A stretch of 64,000 bases of DNA from Halorussus sp. MSC15.2 (GTDB lineage Archaea; Halobacteriota; Halobacteria; Halobacteriales; Haladaptataceae). A program made the position numbers and the translations under genes. This document shows positions 15,355 to 25,575 of the stretch, piece by piece. A model generated the notes under the pieces. That model saw only the letters and a list, made by a program, of their open reading frames with translations. It had not been told where the DNA came from and ran no database searches. The DNA is taken from the NCBI RefSeq assembly GCF_010747475.1, contig NZ_VSLZ01000001.1, forward strand, positions 620,001 to 684,000, written 5' to 3'. How positions within the stretch are numbered: position 1 is the stretch's first letter; the number at the start of each line of letters is the position of its first letter.

Positions 15355-17732
15355 CTACCCGAACACCTTCCGCACGTACCGACTCACGGGGAACAGCGTC
15401 TCGCTGACCCGGTCTCTGAGACCGGTCGGTTTGGCGTAGACGACCACGGGGACGCCGAGGTCGTCGGCCCGGTCGATGACCCGGTCGGGCGTCGAACCGA
15501 GAACCCACCGTCGGAGGAGTCGGGTTCGGGACGCGCCGATGAACAGCGGCCCGCCGTTCTCGGCGGCCGTCGTGACCAGTCCCTCGGCCACGGTGTCGGC
15601 CTCGACCTCGTGGACTTCGACCGGTAGGTCCGACGGAAACGCGTCGAGGGTCCGCTGGACGTCCTCGGCGGTCCCACCGCCACCGCGGGGAGTGACCGCG
15701 ACGACGTGGACGTTCGTCCCTAACTCACCGAGCGCGCCCACCAGCGCGACCATCGAGTCGTGGTGCGGACCGCCGCCCGCGCCGATGGTGACGGTCTCCA
15801 TGTCGTCGAGGTCCTCGACCTCGAAGCCTTGGACGAACACCACGTCGCAGGGAGCGTCGTACTCCACGGTCTCGGTGACCTCGTAGTGCTCCTCGGGATA
15901 GCCCATCAGGATGAGTTCCGCGTCGTCGTCGCGGGCGGTCTTGTTGATGTCGAAGCCGATGTCGCGCGAGATGTGCCCCTCGACCGTGTACTCGGCGTCC
16001 ACGCCCGCGGATTCGAGGCGCTCGACGAGTCTGTCGGCGCGCTTCTCGGCGTCCTCTTGGACCATCTCGTAGGGCGTCTGGTCGGGGATGTGCGTGACGT
16101 TGACGACCTGCAGTATCGGATTCTCGCCCGCGCGTTCGCAAGCGCCGCGGCCAGTTCGACGTGAACCGGCGCGCGCTCGATGCGGGCCACCGGAACGAGA
16201 ACCCGATACCGGTCCTCGGTATCGGAGACTCCTTCGGACTCGACGGCTTCGGTCTCCCGAGGTTCGACCGGTCCGGTCTCCTCGGATTCGCGGCCACGAG
16301 TGGCCTCCACACCGCTCCGGTTGACCGACTCGCCGCCGCTGGTCCGGACGGGTTGATGTCTGCCCACGGCCTCCTTGGTGAGTTCCTCCACGTCGGGTGC
16401 GCCGCCCCACGCGAGGTACGCGCCGACGAGCGCGAGTTCGACGCCGAGACCGATGACGATGCCTCTCGGCGGGAGGTTCGTGATGAGCGCGAGGTTAGCG
16501 AGGATACCGACAATCGGGACCCACGGCGTCAGCGGCACCTCCAGCGGTCGGTCCATGTCGGGGAACCGCCGCCGAGAGACGATGAGCGCGACGTTGACGA
16601 CGGCGAGCGGAGCGAGCAGGTTGAGGTTGGCGAACCCCGTCAGCGCGTCGAGTCCGAGGTGGAGCAGGCCGAGTCCGCCCTCCGCCGGGAACAGCGACAT
16701 GAACACGAGAATGAGAGTCGAAATCGTGCCCGTCACCGTGACGACGCTCCAGAACGGCGTCCCGTACTCGGGGTGGATGCGGCTGAATCGCCGAGGCGCT
16801 TGGCCCTGTCGTCCCATCAGCGACCCGATACCGGACGCCGCCAGAATCGAGGCGTTCGACGCCGACACCATGCTGAAGACGGCCCCGGCGACGATGAGCC
16901 ACTTGCCGAAACTCCCGAGGAACGCCGCGGCGACCTTCCCCATCGCGGTTTCGCCCTGCCGTGCGACGACCGCCGCCGGAATCGGCGAGTTGACCATCGC
17001 CACGATGACGAAGATGTAGAGTATCGTCACCGTCAGGATGCTCGCGCCGATGGCTTTCGGGACGACCCTTCGCGGGTCGATTATCTCGCCCGCGCTGGCC
17101 GCGATGGCCGAGAACCCGAAGAAGGTGATGAACGCGACTGCGGCGATGGAGACGATGCCGCCGGCGTTCGTCTTGAACTCCCCGGCGAAGGTGCCGACCG
17201 CCTCGGTCGGTCCCTGAAACGCGAACGCGCCGCCGATGAACACCAACAGGACCGCCACCTTCGCCGCGGTCACGATGACCTGAAACGTCCCGCTCTCCTC
17301 GGTCCCCTGCGCGTTGAGGTAGCCGAGCAGGACCGCGGTCGTGATTGCGACCGCCCCGTGCGGAATCGGAATCCCGTGCGGGATGATGAACTGGTGGAAC
17401 CACTCGCCCATCGTGGCGAGGTAGAACGCCGTGGTCGCGCAGTAGCCCATGAACAGCGACGCGCCGACCGCGAACAGGAGTCTGTCGTCCTCGAAGGTGC
17501 GCGACGAGAAGAGGTAGCCGCCGCCGTTCTCGCTGTAGATGGACGCGAACTCCGAGTAGGAGGCCGCGGTGATGCCCGCGATGACCGCGGCGATGACGAA
17601 CGAGACGACTGCGCTGCTACCCACGACCGCCACCGCGGTCCCCGACAGCGAGAAGATACCCGCCGCTATCATCGTGCCCAGTCCCAGTGCGAACGCGACC
17701 CTGAATCCGAGTGTCCGAGTGTGTTCCGCCAT
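15355..17732 (-). pseudogene. APC amino acid permease fused to two UspA domains, one frameshift
   Basis: From the ATG at 17732 the frame encodes ~12 TM helices of an amino acid permease (LGTMIAAGIFSLSGTAVAVVGSS at the N-terminus). An acidic linker and RYRVLVPVARIERAPVHVELAAALANAR of a Usp domain follow, then the frame is lost near 16128-16131. The next frame continues ENPILQVVNVTHIPDQTPYE through a second Usp domain (IGASRTRLLRRWVLGSTPDRVI) to the stop at 15355. Adding one G to the GGG run restores a 792-residue protein. Permease-Usp fusions of this size are standard in haloarchaea, so the gene is probably intact in vivo. Confidence 0.85.
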
Positions 17733-18102
17733 CCCGCACCCCTCGAAGGGGGTACTCGACGCGTGCTAACTAATGTGGTGGCCCGATTCGGCTCTCCCGG
17801 CCGTCCCACGACCGCGGTTCGAGTGCGCAACTGTCGCCGTTCGCCAACTCCGGTAGCCACTCGGCCTCCGTGCAGACACCGACCGAAATCTGGTCGGCGG
17901 AGTTCCGTCCGGTTAGCGGGGTCCTCGACCGCTGGGCGCGGAAATCAGCCGTGGCGGTAGTTCCATCACGTGTTGCGTCCGGAAACGAAGCGTTTCTCGA
18001 TTGAATCCGAATTAAGTCGGTCTCAAGGCGGCGAAATCTGGATTGAGGAGCGTCCGGCTTGAAACCGATAGCGACCGCACGTGTGGACGGGGTGTGGAAC
18101 GA
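17733..18102. other. 370-bp divergent intergenic region
   Basis: It lies between the permease and the Tat-secreted protein genes and must carry both promoters. A small palindrome GAAACG-AAG-CGTTTC is at 17982-17996. No RNA gene or convincing open frame was seen. Confidence 0.5.
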
Positions 18103-18732
18103 ATGACCGACGCGGAGAGAGACGACGAATCGACCGACGCGAGAATCGACCGACGCACCGTCCTGAAGGGGACCGCGGCCGCGGGCGTCGCGGGGACCGG
18201 ACTGGCCGGAACTGCGAGCGCGAGCGGTGACGACCAGCGCGAGATAACGTTCTGCGCGGCCGAGGAGGAGACGTTCAGCTACTTCGTGCGCGTGTCCGGG
18301 AGCCTCGAACGCGGCGGGACCCACGAGAGCGACGAGTACGACGCGGTGGGCGAGGACTTCGCCGAAGGTGCGGTCAGCGCCGAGCGGTGCGACAGTTTCG
18401 TGTTCACCGGGGACGTCGAGAACGTGAAACTCGACGGGCCGGGCAAGGTGTTCGTGGACGGTGACCTCTTGGAGGACACGACGACCGAGGACGAGGAGAA
18501 ACTCTCGAACCAGATAACCATCCAAGGGAAGGGGACGAGAGTGGAGTACAAGTTCAGAGTGAGCGGTCGGGTCGAACCGGACGACAGCATCGAAGCCAGT
18601 GACGAGGTGTCCGATAGCGTCGTCAGAGGTGCGGTCAACTCCGGGTCCGACGTGTTCCGCTACTCGGGCGCCATCGCGTTCGACGAGGCCGACGGACCGG
18701 TGACCGTGACGCTCGACGTGAACCCGGACTGA
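18103..18732 (+). CDS. Tat-exported haloarchaeal protein of unknown function
   Basis: 209 residues from the ATG at 18103. The acidic N-terminus precedes a twin-arginine signal, DRRTVLKGTAAAGVAGTGLAGTASASG, with likely cleavage after TASAS. The mature protein is beta-rich and built of two similar halves: EITFCAAEEETFSYFVRVSGSLERG and ITIQGKGTRVEYKFRVSGRVEPDDS, each followed by a SGxV/SGDVENV-type strand. The halves look like an internal repeat, as in other haloarchaeal secreted proteins with a YxFxVSG motif. No enzyme motif. Followed 83 bp later by another Tat protein. Confidence 0.8.
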   Translation: MTDAERDDESTDARIDRRTVLKGTAAAGVAGTGLAGTASASGDDQREITFCAAEEETFSYFVRVSGSLERGGTHESDEYDAVGEDFAEGAVSAERCDSFVFTGDVENVKLDGPGKVFVDGDLLEDTTTEDEEKLSNQITIQGKGTRVEYKFRVSGRVEPDDSIEASDEVSDSVVRGAVNSGSDVFRYSGAIAFDEADGPVTVTLDVNPD

Positions 18733-18815
18733 GCGAGCGTGACACTGGCGTCGAAACCGGAACTCACGGCGAATCGGGACGAAAGCATAAACCGACGCGC
18801 GCCGTGTCAGACACC

Positions 18816-19649
18816 ATGAATCGGGAGCGACGAGCGGTCCTGCGAGGGGTGGCCGCTCTGACGGGAGTAGCGGTCGGAAGCAATGGGGCAGTCGGGAGCG
18901 GAGCAGCGGCCGGGAGTGAAACCGTCGTCGGAAGCGACTCGACGGCCGACGCGGCGACGACCGGCGATAGCGGTCCCAACGACCGGTCGGCCCGCCAAGA
19001 GGTGGACACGTCGCTCTCGCCGGGCGTCACGCTGTTCGACCTGAACGGCGACGGCGCGTACACCGCGACGGTGGAGGCGGCGTCGGAGTCGATGCGAGAC
19101 GACGCCCATCCCCGCCCGATACACGTCACCTCGGACGGGAACTCCACCGTCGATTACGCGGCGTCGATAGCCGCCCCGAGCGCCGGGACGACCCTCGGCG
19201 GTCTCGGCGGCCTCAGCTACGACTACTACGAGGGACCGAACAACGTCAATCCGGACGACTCCGGCGGACTCGCGCCCGACGAGACGTTTCTGGTGGTCGA
19301 GAACGGCGACGGGCGACACGGGATGTACCTCACGTACGACGCGGGCGGCGACCCCGCCGAGGAGTGGGCGACGTTCGACGTGCTGGCCCGGATGCGGGGC
19401 GACACCGGCGGAACGAGTCGCTGGTTCGAGTACACCGACGTCGAATCCGGCTACGACGGCCGGACCTTCGACGACGTCGTTGCCCGGTTCGGCGAGGACG
19501 CGAGACTCGTCCGGGTCGGAGTCGGCCACGGCAACGCGGTCAATCCGGCCACGCTCGACCTCTACTACGACAACCTCGTGATAAACGACACCACCAAGCG
19601 GTTCCCGGTCTCGGTGACGAAACGGACGGCGCACGCGCCGTCCTTCTGA
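18816..19649 (+). CDS. Tat-exported haloarchaeal protein of unknown function
   Basis: 277 residues from the ATG at 18816; a GTG twelve bases upstream is a possible alternative. The Tat signal is NRERRAVLRGVAALTGVAVGSNG, then a Gly/Ser/Ala-rich linker and a beta-sandwich-like mature region (GVTLFDLNGDGAYTATVEAAS, SYDYYEGPNNVNPDDSGGLAPDE, LDLYYDNLVINDTTKRFPVSV). The pattern of Asp/Asn-rich loops and a final DLYYDNLVI strand resembles extracellular carbohydrate-binding or concanavalin-like domains, but no catalytic residues are evident. Same direction as the preceding Tat protein. Confidence 0.8.
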   Translation: MNRERRAVLRGVAALTGVAVGSNGAVGSGAAAGSETVVGSDSTADAATTGDSGPNDRSARQEVDTSLSPGVTLFDLNGDGAYTATVEAASESMRDDAHPRPIHVTSDGNSTVDYAASIAAPSAGTTLGGLGGLSYDYYEGPNNVNPDDSGGLAPDETFLVVENGDGRHGMYLTYDAGGDPAEEWATFDVLARMRGDTGGTSRWFEYTDVESGYDGRTFDDVVARFGEDARLVRVGVGHGNAVNPATLDLYYDNLVINDTTKRFPVSVTKRTAHAPSF

Positions 19650-19785
19650 GGTGCAGACGACGGCGAGAGGCGTCCCGATGCGGTTGCGATTCTACGCCGA
19701 CCCGCCGATTCTCGGCCCGTGCGAGAAAGGAAATAATCATACGGTGGGCCTTGTAAAGGGTTTCAACAACTGGAGTTAGCTACTG

Positions 19786-21129
19786 ATGCGTGTTATCATC
19801 GTCGGGGCGGGCGAGGTCGGGTCTTCCATCGCGTCGAGTCTCGCCGACACCCACGAGGTCGTGGTCGTGGACGTGGACGGGGAGCGAGTGGACGCGCTGA
19901 CCTACTCGGAGGACGTCCTCGCCATTCAGGGCGACGGCACGTCGATTTCGACGCTCCGAGAGGCTGGCATCGAGGAGGCCGACATGATGATAGCCAGTAC
20001 CGACGACGACGAGACGAATCTGGTCGCCTGCGGCACCGCGAAGACGGTGGACGACCCGTTCACCATCGCGCGAGTCAAGAACGTCGATTACCTCGAAACG
20101 TGGCAGCACGCGGCCGACCGGACCGCGTTCGGCGTCGACTTCATGGTGTGCACGAACCTGCTCACGGCGCAGGACATCGTGCGCGTCATCGGCCTGCCCG
20201 CCGCGCGCGACGTGGACCCCTTCGCCGGGGGTGCCGTCCAGATGGCCGAGTTCGGGGTCAGCGCCGACAGTCCGCTGGCCGACCAGACCGTCAGCGAGGC
20301 CGACCGGTTCGACTCGCTGACGTTCGCCGCCATCCTCCGAAACGGCGACGTCGAGATACCTCGCGGGGGAACCCGCATCCGGGCCGACGACAAGGTGGTC
20401 GTCATCGGGAACCCCGAGAGCGTGCAGGAGTTCGCCCGCGAAATCGCGCCGCGAGAGACGCCCTCCAGCAACGAGGACCTCGTCATCATCGGCGGGAGCG
20501 ACATCGGCTACCACGTCGCCCGACTGCTGGAGGAGCGCGGTCTCAGTCCGCGACTCATCGAACGGGACGCCGACCGCGCCCGCGAACTCGCCGAGAAGCT
20601 GCCCAACACAGTCGTCATGGAGAGCGACGCGACCGACGCCGAGTTCCTCGCGCGCGAACACGTGGACGAGGCCGACGCCGTGGTCGCCGCCCTTGAGAGC
20701 GACGAGAAGAACCTGCTGGTCTCGGTGTTGGCCAAGCAACTCGGCGCGCGCCGGACCGTCGCGGTGGTCGAGACCACCGAGTACGTCAGCCTCTTCGAGA
20801 CGGTGGGCGTGGACGTGGGCGTCAACCCCCGCGAGGTCACCGCCGAGGAGATAACCCGGTTCACTCGCGAACTCCACACCGAGAACGTCTCGCTCATCGA
20901 AGACGACCGGGCAGAGGTCATCGAGGTCGAGGTGGACGACGACTCGATTCTCGTGGGCAGACCGATACGCGAGTCGGTCGCCGACCTCCCGGAGGGGTTC
21001 GTCGTCGGTGCCATCACCCGCGACGACCAGTTCGTCGTTCCGCGGGGCGACACCGTGGTCGAGTCGGGCGACCACGTGGTCGCCTTCGTGGAGAGAGACG
21101 CGCTGGAAGCCGTGACCGAACAACTATGA
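19786..21129 (+). CDS. trkA: Trk system potassium uptake regulatory subunit TrkA
   Basis: 447 residues made of two RCK modules. The first Rossmann fold starts MRVIIVGAGEVGSSIASSL, the second LVIIGGSDIGYHVARLLEERG near residue 230. Each ends with a TrkA_C domain (AEFGVSADSPLADQTVSEAD; IEVEVDDDSILVGRPIRESV). The cytosolic ring binds NAD(H)/ATP and gates the TrkH channel encoded 55 bp downstream. Potassium uptake is central to the salt-in strategy of haloarchaea. Confidence 0.95.
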   Translation: MRVIIVGAGEVGSSIASSLADTHEVVVVDVDGERVDALTYSEDVLAIQGDGTSISTLREAGIEEADMMIASTDDDETNLVACGTAKTVDDPFTIARVKNVDYLETWQHAADRTAFGVDFMVCTNLLTAQDIVRVIGLPAARDVDPFAGGAVQMAEFGVSADSPLADQTVSEADRFDSLTFAAILRNGDVEIPRGGTRIRADDKVVVIGNPESVQEFAREIAPRETPSSNEDLVIIGGSDIGYHVARLLEERGLSPRLIERDADRARELAEKLPNTVVMESDATDAEFLAREHVDEADAVVAALESDEKNLLVSVLAKQLGARRTVAVVETTEYVSLFETVGVDVGVNPREVTAEEITRFTRELHTENVSLIEDDRAEVIEVEVDDDSILVGRPIRESVADLPEGFVVGAITRDDQFVVPRGDTVVESGDHVVAFVERDALEAVTEQL

Positions 21130-21184
21130 CGCGGGGAGCGACGGGGACTCGCGTGCCTTCGTCTACGCTACGGGTGAGTCGCCG

Positions 21185-22707
21185 ATGAACCTGCGCGTGG
21201 ACTGGCGGGCGAGTTGCAGTCTGGTCGGTACTGTCGTCAAGTGGCTGGCGGTCGCGATGGTGTTCCCGCTCGCGCTCGCGGTGTTCTACGGTGAGGGCGT
21301 GGCGACGTTCCTCGCGTCGATGGCGCTGGCGGTCGGTATCGGGTGGTCCCTCGAACGCTTGGACGACGACCCCGACCTCGGGGCGCGCGAGGGGTTCCTG
21401 ATGGTCGCGCTGACGTGGCTCGTGGTGTCGTTCGTCGGCGCGTCGCCCTACGTCATCGCCGGACAGGGGACGGTCGGCCAACCGGTCAACGCGCTCTTCG
21501 AGTCGATGAGCGGGTTCACGACCACCGGAGCGACCGTGATGGGCGACATCGGCTTCGGGACGCACTCGCGGGCGCTGATGATGTGGCGACAGCAGACCCA
21601 GTGGCTCGGCGGGATGGGTATCGTGGTGTTGGCGGTCGCCATCCTGCCCGAACTCTCGGTCGGGGGCGCGCAACTGATGGACGCGGAAGCGCCCGGCCCG
21701 GGAATCCAGAAGCTCACGCCCCGCATCGCCGAGACCGCTCGCGCGCTCTGGGGCATCTACCTCGCCGTCACCGCGCTGGAGATGGTCCTGCTGTACTCGC
21801 TCCACCTCGCTGGTCTCGCGCCGAACATGACCTTCTACAACGCGGTCGCTCACGCGCTGACGACGATGCCGACCGGCGGATTCTCGCCGGCGGCCCGGAG
21901 CATCGAGGCGTTCTCGGCGGCGGTCCAGTGGGTGATAATCCCGTTCATGGTGGCCGCGGGGACCAACTTCGCGCTGTTCTGGCACCTGCTCAACGGCGAC
22001 TTCGACACGTTCCGCGAGGACACCGAGTTCCGGTTCTACGCCGGCGTGTTGGCGGTCTTCTCCGGACTCGTGGCGGTGCTGCTGTTCACCGGCGGCACGC
22101 CCGAACTCACCGCCGTCGGACCGCTCTCCGGAAACGCCGAGAAGGCGCTCCGGCAAGCCGTCTTTCAGGTCGTCTCGCTCGTGACGACCACCGGGTACGC
22201 CAGCATGGACTTCGCCCAGTGGGGGACGCCGGCCCAGTACGTGCTGTTCGTGATGCTGTTCGTCGGCGGGTCGGCGGGTTCGACCGGTGGCGCGGTCAAA
22301 ATCGTGCGCTGGCTGGTCATCCTCAAGTCCATCAAGCGCGAACTGTTCACCACGGTCCACCCCGAGGCGGTCCGGCCGGTCCGACTCGCGACCGGGCGCT
22401 GGACGAACGTGCGGTCCGGGGCATCTACGCGTTCACCCTACTGTATCTCGTCATCTTCTTCGTCGGCACCCTCGTCGTGTACGTCATCGGGGTCCCCACC
22501 GTGGACCTCGTCGCGCTCGACGCGATGAGTGCGGTCGCGGCGACGCTCGGCAACGTCGGTCCGGGATTCGGCATCGTCGGGCCGATGGCGAGCTACCTCC
22601 GGTTCCCGCCGACGACGAAGCTGTTCATGGTGTTCCTGATGTGGATAGGCCGACTCGAAATCCTGCCGGTGCTGGTCCTGCTCACCCCGGCGTACTGGCA
22701 GTCCTGA
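21185..22707 (+). pseudogene. trkH: Trk potassium channel subunit TrkH, one frameshift
   Basis: The ATG at 21185 opens an eight- to ten-helix K+ channel with four P-loop repeats, two of them clear: SMSGFTTTGATVMGDI and VSLVTTTGYASMDFAQW. The frame breaks at about 22388. CGACTCGCGACC needs one extra G (RLGDRALDERAVRGIYAF) to join the second frame, which encodes the last P-loop (ATLGNVGPGFGIVGP) and ends at 22707. The restored protein has 507 residues, the normal TrkH length. Because TrkA upstream is intact and TrkH is essential for the pair, a sequencing error is more likely than a null allele. Confidence 0.88.
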
Positions 22708-22717
22708 AGACTCCGTC

Positions 22718-23374
22718 CTACTCCCGGCCTTTTCCGAGGAAGTCCGCGACCAGTAGCTCGTGACCGCGGCGGAGTCGTTCCGAGACCGCCTGCCGCGAGA
22801 TGTCGAGTCGGTCGCCGACCGCTTCGAGGTCCACGCTCCGCGGCACGCTGTAGTACCCCATCTCGTAGGCGGTCGAGAGCGTTCGACGCTGTTTGTCCGT
22901 CAGGCCGCTTTCGGCGGTCAGCGTCTCGTCCGACCCGTAGAGTCGGGTTACGGTCGCCTCGTACTCCCTGCGGAACTCGTCGTCGAACACCTCGCCCACG
23001 TCGTCGTGGTCGGCGAACCGGAGCTGGAACCGCCAGACGCCGTCGGTGGCGGTCGCGCCGAGTATCACGCCGTCGCGGTCGAAGATGCGCTCGGCGAACC
23101 GGCAGATGGCCGCGTCGAACCGAATCTCGAACAGGTCGGCGTCGCCGTCCTCGCCGAGTCGCTGCGCGTCCGCGACCGACGAGTCGGTCGTAAACAGGTC
23201 GGGGAGGCGGTCGGACTCGACGCCCGAAACCCACGCGAACGACCCGGTTCGGTCGCCCGCCCCGCCGACGGTTCGCTCCATCCGCAACGCCGCGTCCGGA
23301 GCGCGCTCGAACGTCTCCGCCAGCGCGAGCGTCGATGCGGGAACGGCTATCTCGAACGCGGTCGCTACGCCCAT
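22718..23374 (-). CDS. Bat-type helix-turn-helix regulator
   Basis: 218 residues. The N-terminal domain (EIAVPASTLALAETFERAPDAALRMERTV) is the bacterio-opsin-activator sensor-like module. The C-terminal HTH_10 domain reads LTDKQRRTLSTAYEMGYYSVPRSV, then LEAVGDRLDISRQAVSERLRRGHELLV. It is convergent with trkH (10-bp gap) and lies 141 bp downstream of a second paralogue on the same strand. Regulatory target unknown; neither protein has a recognisable ligand site. Confidence 0.88.
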   Translation of the reverse strand: MGVATAFEIAVPASTLALAETFERAPDAALRMERTVGGAGDRTGSFAWVSGVESDRLPDLFTTDSSVADAQRLGEDGDADLFEIRFDAAICRFAERIFDRDGVILGATATDGVWRFQLRFADHDDVGEVFDDEFRREYEATVTRLYGSDETLTAESGLTDKQRRTLSTAYEMGYYSVPRSVDLEAVGDRLDISRQAVSERLRRGHELLVADFLGKGRE

Positions 23375-23515
23375 GTGTCTCCGGACCCCTCCGCCCCCGT
23401 CGAACGACGACTCGGCGCTCGCGACGTGACTGATGGCATCACTCTCATCGTCCCCACTGTTGACAGAACGCTAGCATAAGAACTCGGTCTCGATATTAAT
23501 GCTCCAATCGGCGCG

Positions 23516-24154
23516 TCACTGCCCGTTGACGAGTAGGGTGTTGCGGACCAGCGCGTCGTGACCCCGTCGGAGGCGCTGGGAGACCGAGTTCGTGGAGATG
23601 CCGAGGCGGTCGGCGATGTCCTCGACGGTGGCCTCGCGCGGCACCGAGAAGTAGCCCAGTTCCGACGCCAGCACCAGCGTCTCGCGCTGCTCGGGCGTCA
23701 GGCCGAACTCGCCCTCCTTGGGTTCGGTCGTCCGGTACTTCCGGTGGAGTTCGAACTCCGATTCCAGTTCCTCGTAGAACGCCGAGAGCCTGTCCTCGTC
23801 TGCGAACCGGAGTTTGAGGAACCACTCGTCGTCCGCGACCGCCTCCTGCACGATGGCGTGTTCGTCTATCATCGCGTCCACCTGTCGCTCGACGGGTTCG
23901 CTCCACTCTATCATGTAGAGGGCCGTCCCGTCGAGTCGGTCGAGCGTCGCCACCTCCGAGACGGTCTCGTCGTCCTCCATCGCCGCCTCGAACGCACCGA
24001 GGTCGCCGCCCGACGCCCAGAGGAACGGCATCACCCACTCCCTGCTGTGTGTGGCGAGACGCTCCACCTCGACCCGCATCTCCGGAGCGGCGTCGAGGGC
24101 CGTCCCGAGCGCGAAGTCGTCGGTCGGAATCGAGAACTCCGCGATGAAACTCAT
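23516..24154 (-). CDS. Bat-type helix-turn-helix regulator
   Basis: 212 residues from the ATG at 24154 (MSFIAEFSIPTDDFALGTALDAAP). The upstream in-frame extension is unlike the family and was rejected. Sensor-like domain 1-~150, then HTH_10: LTPEQRETLVLASELGYFSVPREATVEDIADRLGISTNSVSQRLRRGHDALV. It resembles its neighbour at 22718 and the protein at 1321, making three paralogues in the window. A shared ancestral duplication explains the tandem pair. Confidence 0.9.
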   Translation of the reverse strand: MSFIAEFSIPTDDFALGTALDAAPEMRVEVERLATHSREWVMPFLWASGGDLGAFEAAMEDDETVSEVATLDRLDGTALYMIEWSEPVERQVDAMIDEHAIVQEAVADDEWFLKLRFADEDRLSAFYEELESEFELHRKYRTTEPKEGEFGLTPEQRETLVLASELGYFSVPREATVEDIADRLGISTNSVSQRLRRGHDALVRNTLLVNGQ

Positions 24155-24344
24155 GCTATCCGAGTTGGACCCCCGGACGGAAACCTCGTGTGGCTGGTCG
24201 GCGACCTCCCGCGACGACCGGCGCGGTGGCGTGCTGACTACCTCTCCCGCGACGAGACCGACCGCGACTGATTCAGCTCCGACCGCCGCGCTGGCCCGTG
24301 CAGACCGGCAACAGTACTTTGGTCGCACTCGGCGTACCGGTGGC

Positions 24345-24575
24345 ATGGTTCGCGCGTACGTAGCGATAATCACTGGGACCGGAGCGTCGGAGGACGCCGT
24401 GGCCGCCGTCCGCGACCTCCCGGGAGTCGCGTCGGCTCACATCGTCTCGGGCGACTTCGATATCGTGGCCGAAATCGAAGGCGAGACGGTGCGTGACCTC
24501 CAGCGAATCGTCACCGACGGGATTCACGAGGTGGCGGGCGTCGGGACCACCCGGACGTACGTCCAACTGGACTGA
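24345..24575 (+). CDS. Stand-alone Lrp/AsnC effector (RAM) domain protein
   Basis: 76 residues: VRAYVAIITGTGASEDAVAAVRDLPGVASAHIVSGDFDIVAEIEG and then a final VGTTRTYVQLD strand. This is the ACT-like RAM domain of Lrp/AsnC regulators without a DNA-binding domain. Such SraA-type proteins can bind amino acids or assemble with full-length Lrp partners. No HTH gene of the Lrp type is adjacent; two Bat regulators are. Confidence 0.88.
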   Translation: MVRAYVAIITGTGASEDAVAAVRDLPGVASAHIVSGDFDIVAEIEGETVRDLQRIVTDGIHEVAGVGTTRTYVQLD

Positions 24576-24577
24576 GA

Positions 24578-24979
24578 CTACCCGTCGAGCGAAATGAACG
24601 ACACGTCGCGCCGGAGCATGTACTCTCGGAAATCGGCCACGACGTCGGGTAAAACCGGGAGAATCCCGCGCTCGAAGCTCGCTATCACTACCTCGTCATC
24701 CACGAATCCCGTGAACAGTATCTTGGTGTCGGCGACCTTGATTATCTGGTTCACGTTGTCGGCGTTCATCAGTTCCTCGTAGCTCTCGCTGGCGACGAGT
24801 TCGAGGAGTTCCGACTCGACCTCGCGCTGGCGGCGGTCGGTCCAGTCGAGGTCGTCCCGGAGGTGGAGGAGTTCGACGTCGTCGGTCTCGCCCGTCTCGG
24901 GGTCGGTGCGGACGAAGTAGCGGAGTTTGTCGTCCGCGTGGTCGAGCGTAATCGAACACATGTCCTCGCAGATAGTCAT
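24578..24979 (-). CDS. Haloarchaeal protein of unknown function
   Basis: 133 residues from the ATG at 24979 (MTICEDMCSITLDHADDK). The frame extends further upstream but without conserved sequence. It is a mixed alpha/beta domain with ELLHLRDDLDWTDRRQREVESELLELVAS, IIKVADTKILFTGFVDDEVVIASFERGILPVLPDVVADFREYML. The order of an RDD-type helix start, a beta hairpin and an amphipathic C-terminal helix resembles small haloarchaeal sensor domains, but I cannot name the family with confidence. The stop lies 2 bp from that of the convergent RAM gene. Confidence 0.7.
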   Translation of the reverse strand: MTICEDMCSITLDHADDKLRYFVRTDPETGETDDVELLHLRDDLDWTDRRQREVESELLELVASESYEELMNADNVNQIIKVADTKILFTGFVDDEVVIASFERGILPVLPDVVADFREYMLRRDVSFISLDG

Positions 24980-25023
24980 ACTGCTTTCCGTGGACGCGCC
25001 GGAGATAAATCCCGTGAACCGAG

Positions 25024-25496
25024 TCAGACCGCGCCGACCCACGCCCGGAACGACTCGGGTTGGTCGTACACCTCGCGGAAGATGCGCTCGACGCACTGGG
25101 CGACTCGGTTCGGGTCGGCGAGCGCCGACACCCGGACGTTGACGCCCTCGGTCTCCTCGGGCCGGACGAGGTCGTCGATTTTGAATGCCGGAAACTCACC
25201 GAGGACTGACTTGAGGGCGTCCAACTCCGCGTCGGTGCAGTCGAGGTTGAGCGTCCCGTCGCCGAACTGGACCCACGGCGGCGCTCGCTCGGGGTCGTCC
25301 GCCGGTTCGTCGGCGTCCGCGTCTTCGGTTTCGTCCGCGTCGGCGTCCCCGGTTTCGTCCGCGTCGGCGTCGAACGCGACGCGTCCGCGTCGGCCTCGAA
25401 CGTGGTGAAGGCGCTCCCGCGCTCGCGGTGGGCGGTGATGGCCTCCGCGAACAGTCGCTGGCGCTCCTCCGGCGTCTCGGCGTCGAATCTGGTCAT
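25024..25496 (-). pseudogene. Conserved haloarchaeal acidic protein, one frameshift
   Basis: The ATG ending at 25496 starts MTRFDAETPEERQRLFAEA, TAHRERGSAFTTFEADAD. The frame then breaks at 25380-25382 and continues VAFDADADETGDADADE, acidic repeats, and a compact C-terminal domain (WVQFGDGTLNLDCTDAELDALKSVLGEFPAFKIDDLV, then RVAQCVERIFREVYDQPESFRAWVG). One extra base (GCGTCG to GCGGTCG) gives a 157-residue protein. The C-terminal domain looks like a small alpha/beta fold with one conserved Cys. Function unknown. It diverges from nurA with an 79-bp gap. Confidence 0.72.
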
Positions 25497-25575
25497 GGCC
25501 CGTGGTACGCGGGCGGCCCTGAAAAAGGCCACCCGAACGGCGGGGTTTTTGCCGCTGCAATCGCATGCGGATGGT

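Noticed and set aside
15355-17732. Programmed frameshift or separate Usp gene
   Set aside because: No slippery heptamer or start codon with spacing for a second gene was seen, while a one-base loss in a GGG run explains it fully.
17810-17830. GGTTCGAGT, possible tRNA T-arm
   Set aside because: No acceptor or anticodon stem could be built around it.
16161-17960. Long plus-strand open frame (~600 codons) opposite the permease gene
   Set aside because: Arg/Glu/Asp-rich shadow of TM helices on the minus strand, no motifs.
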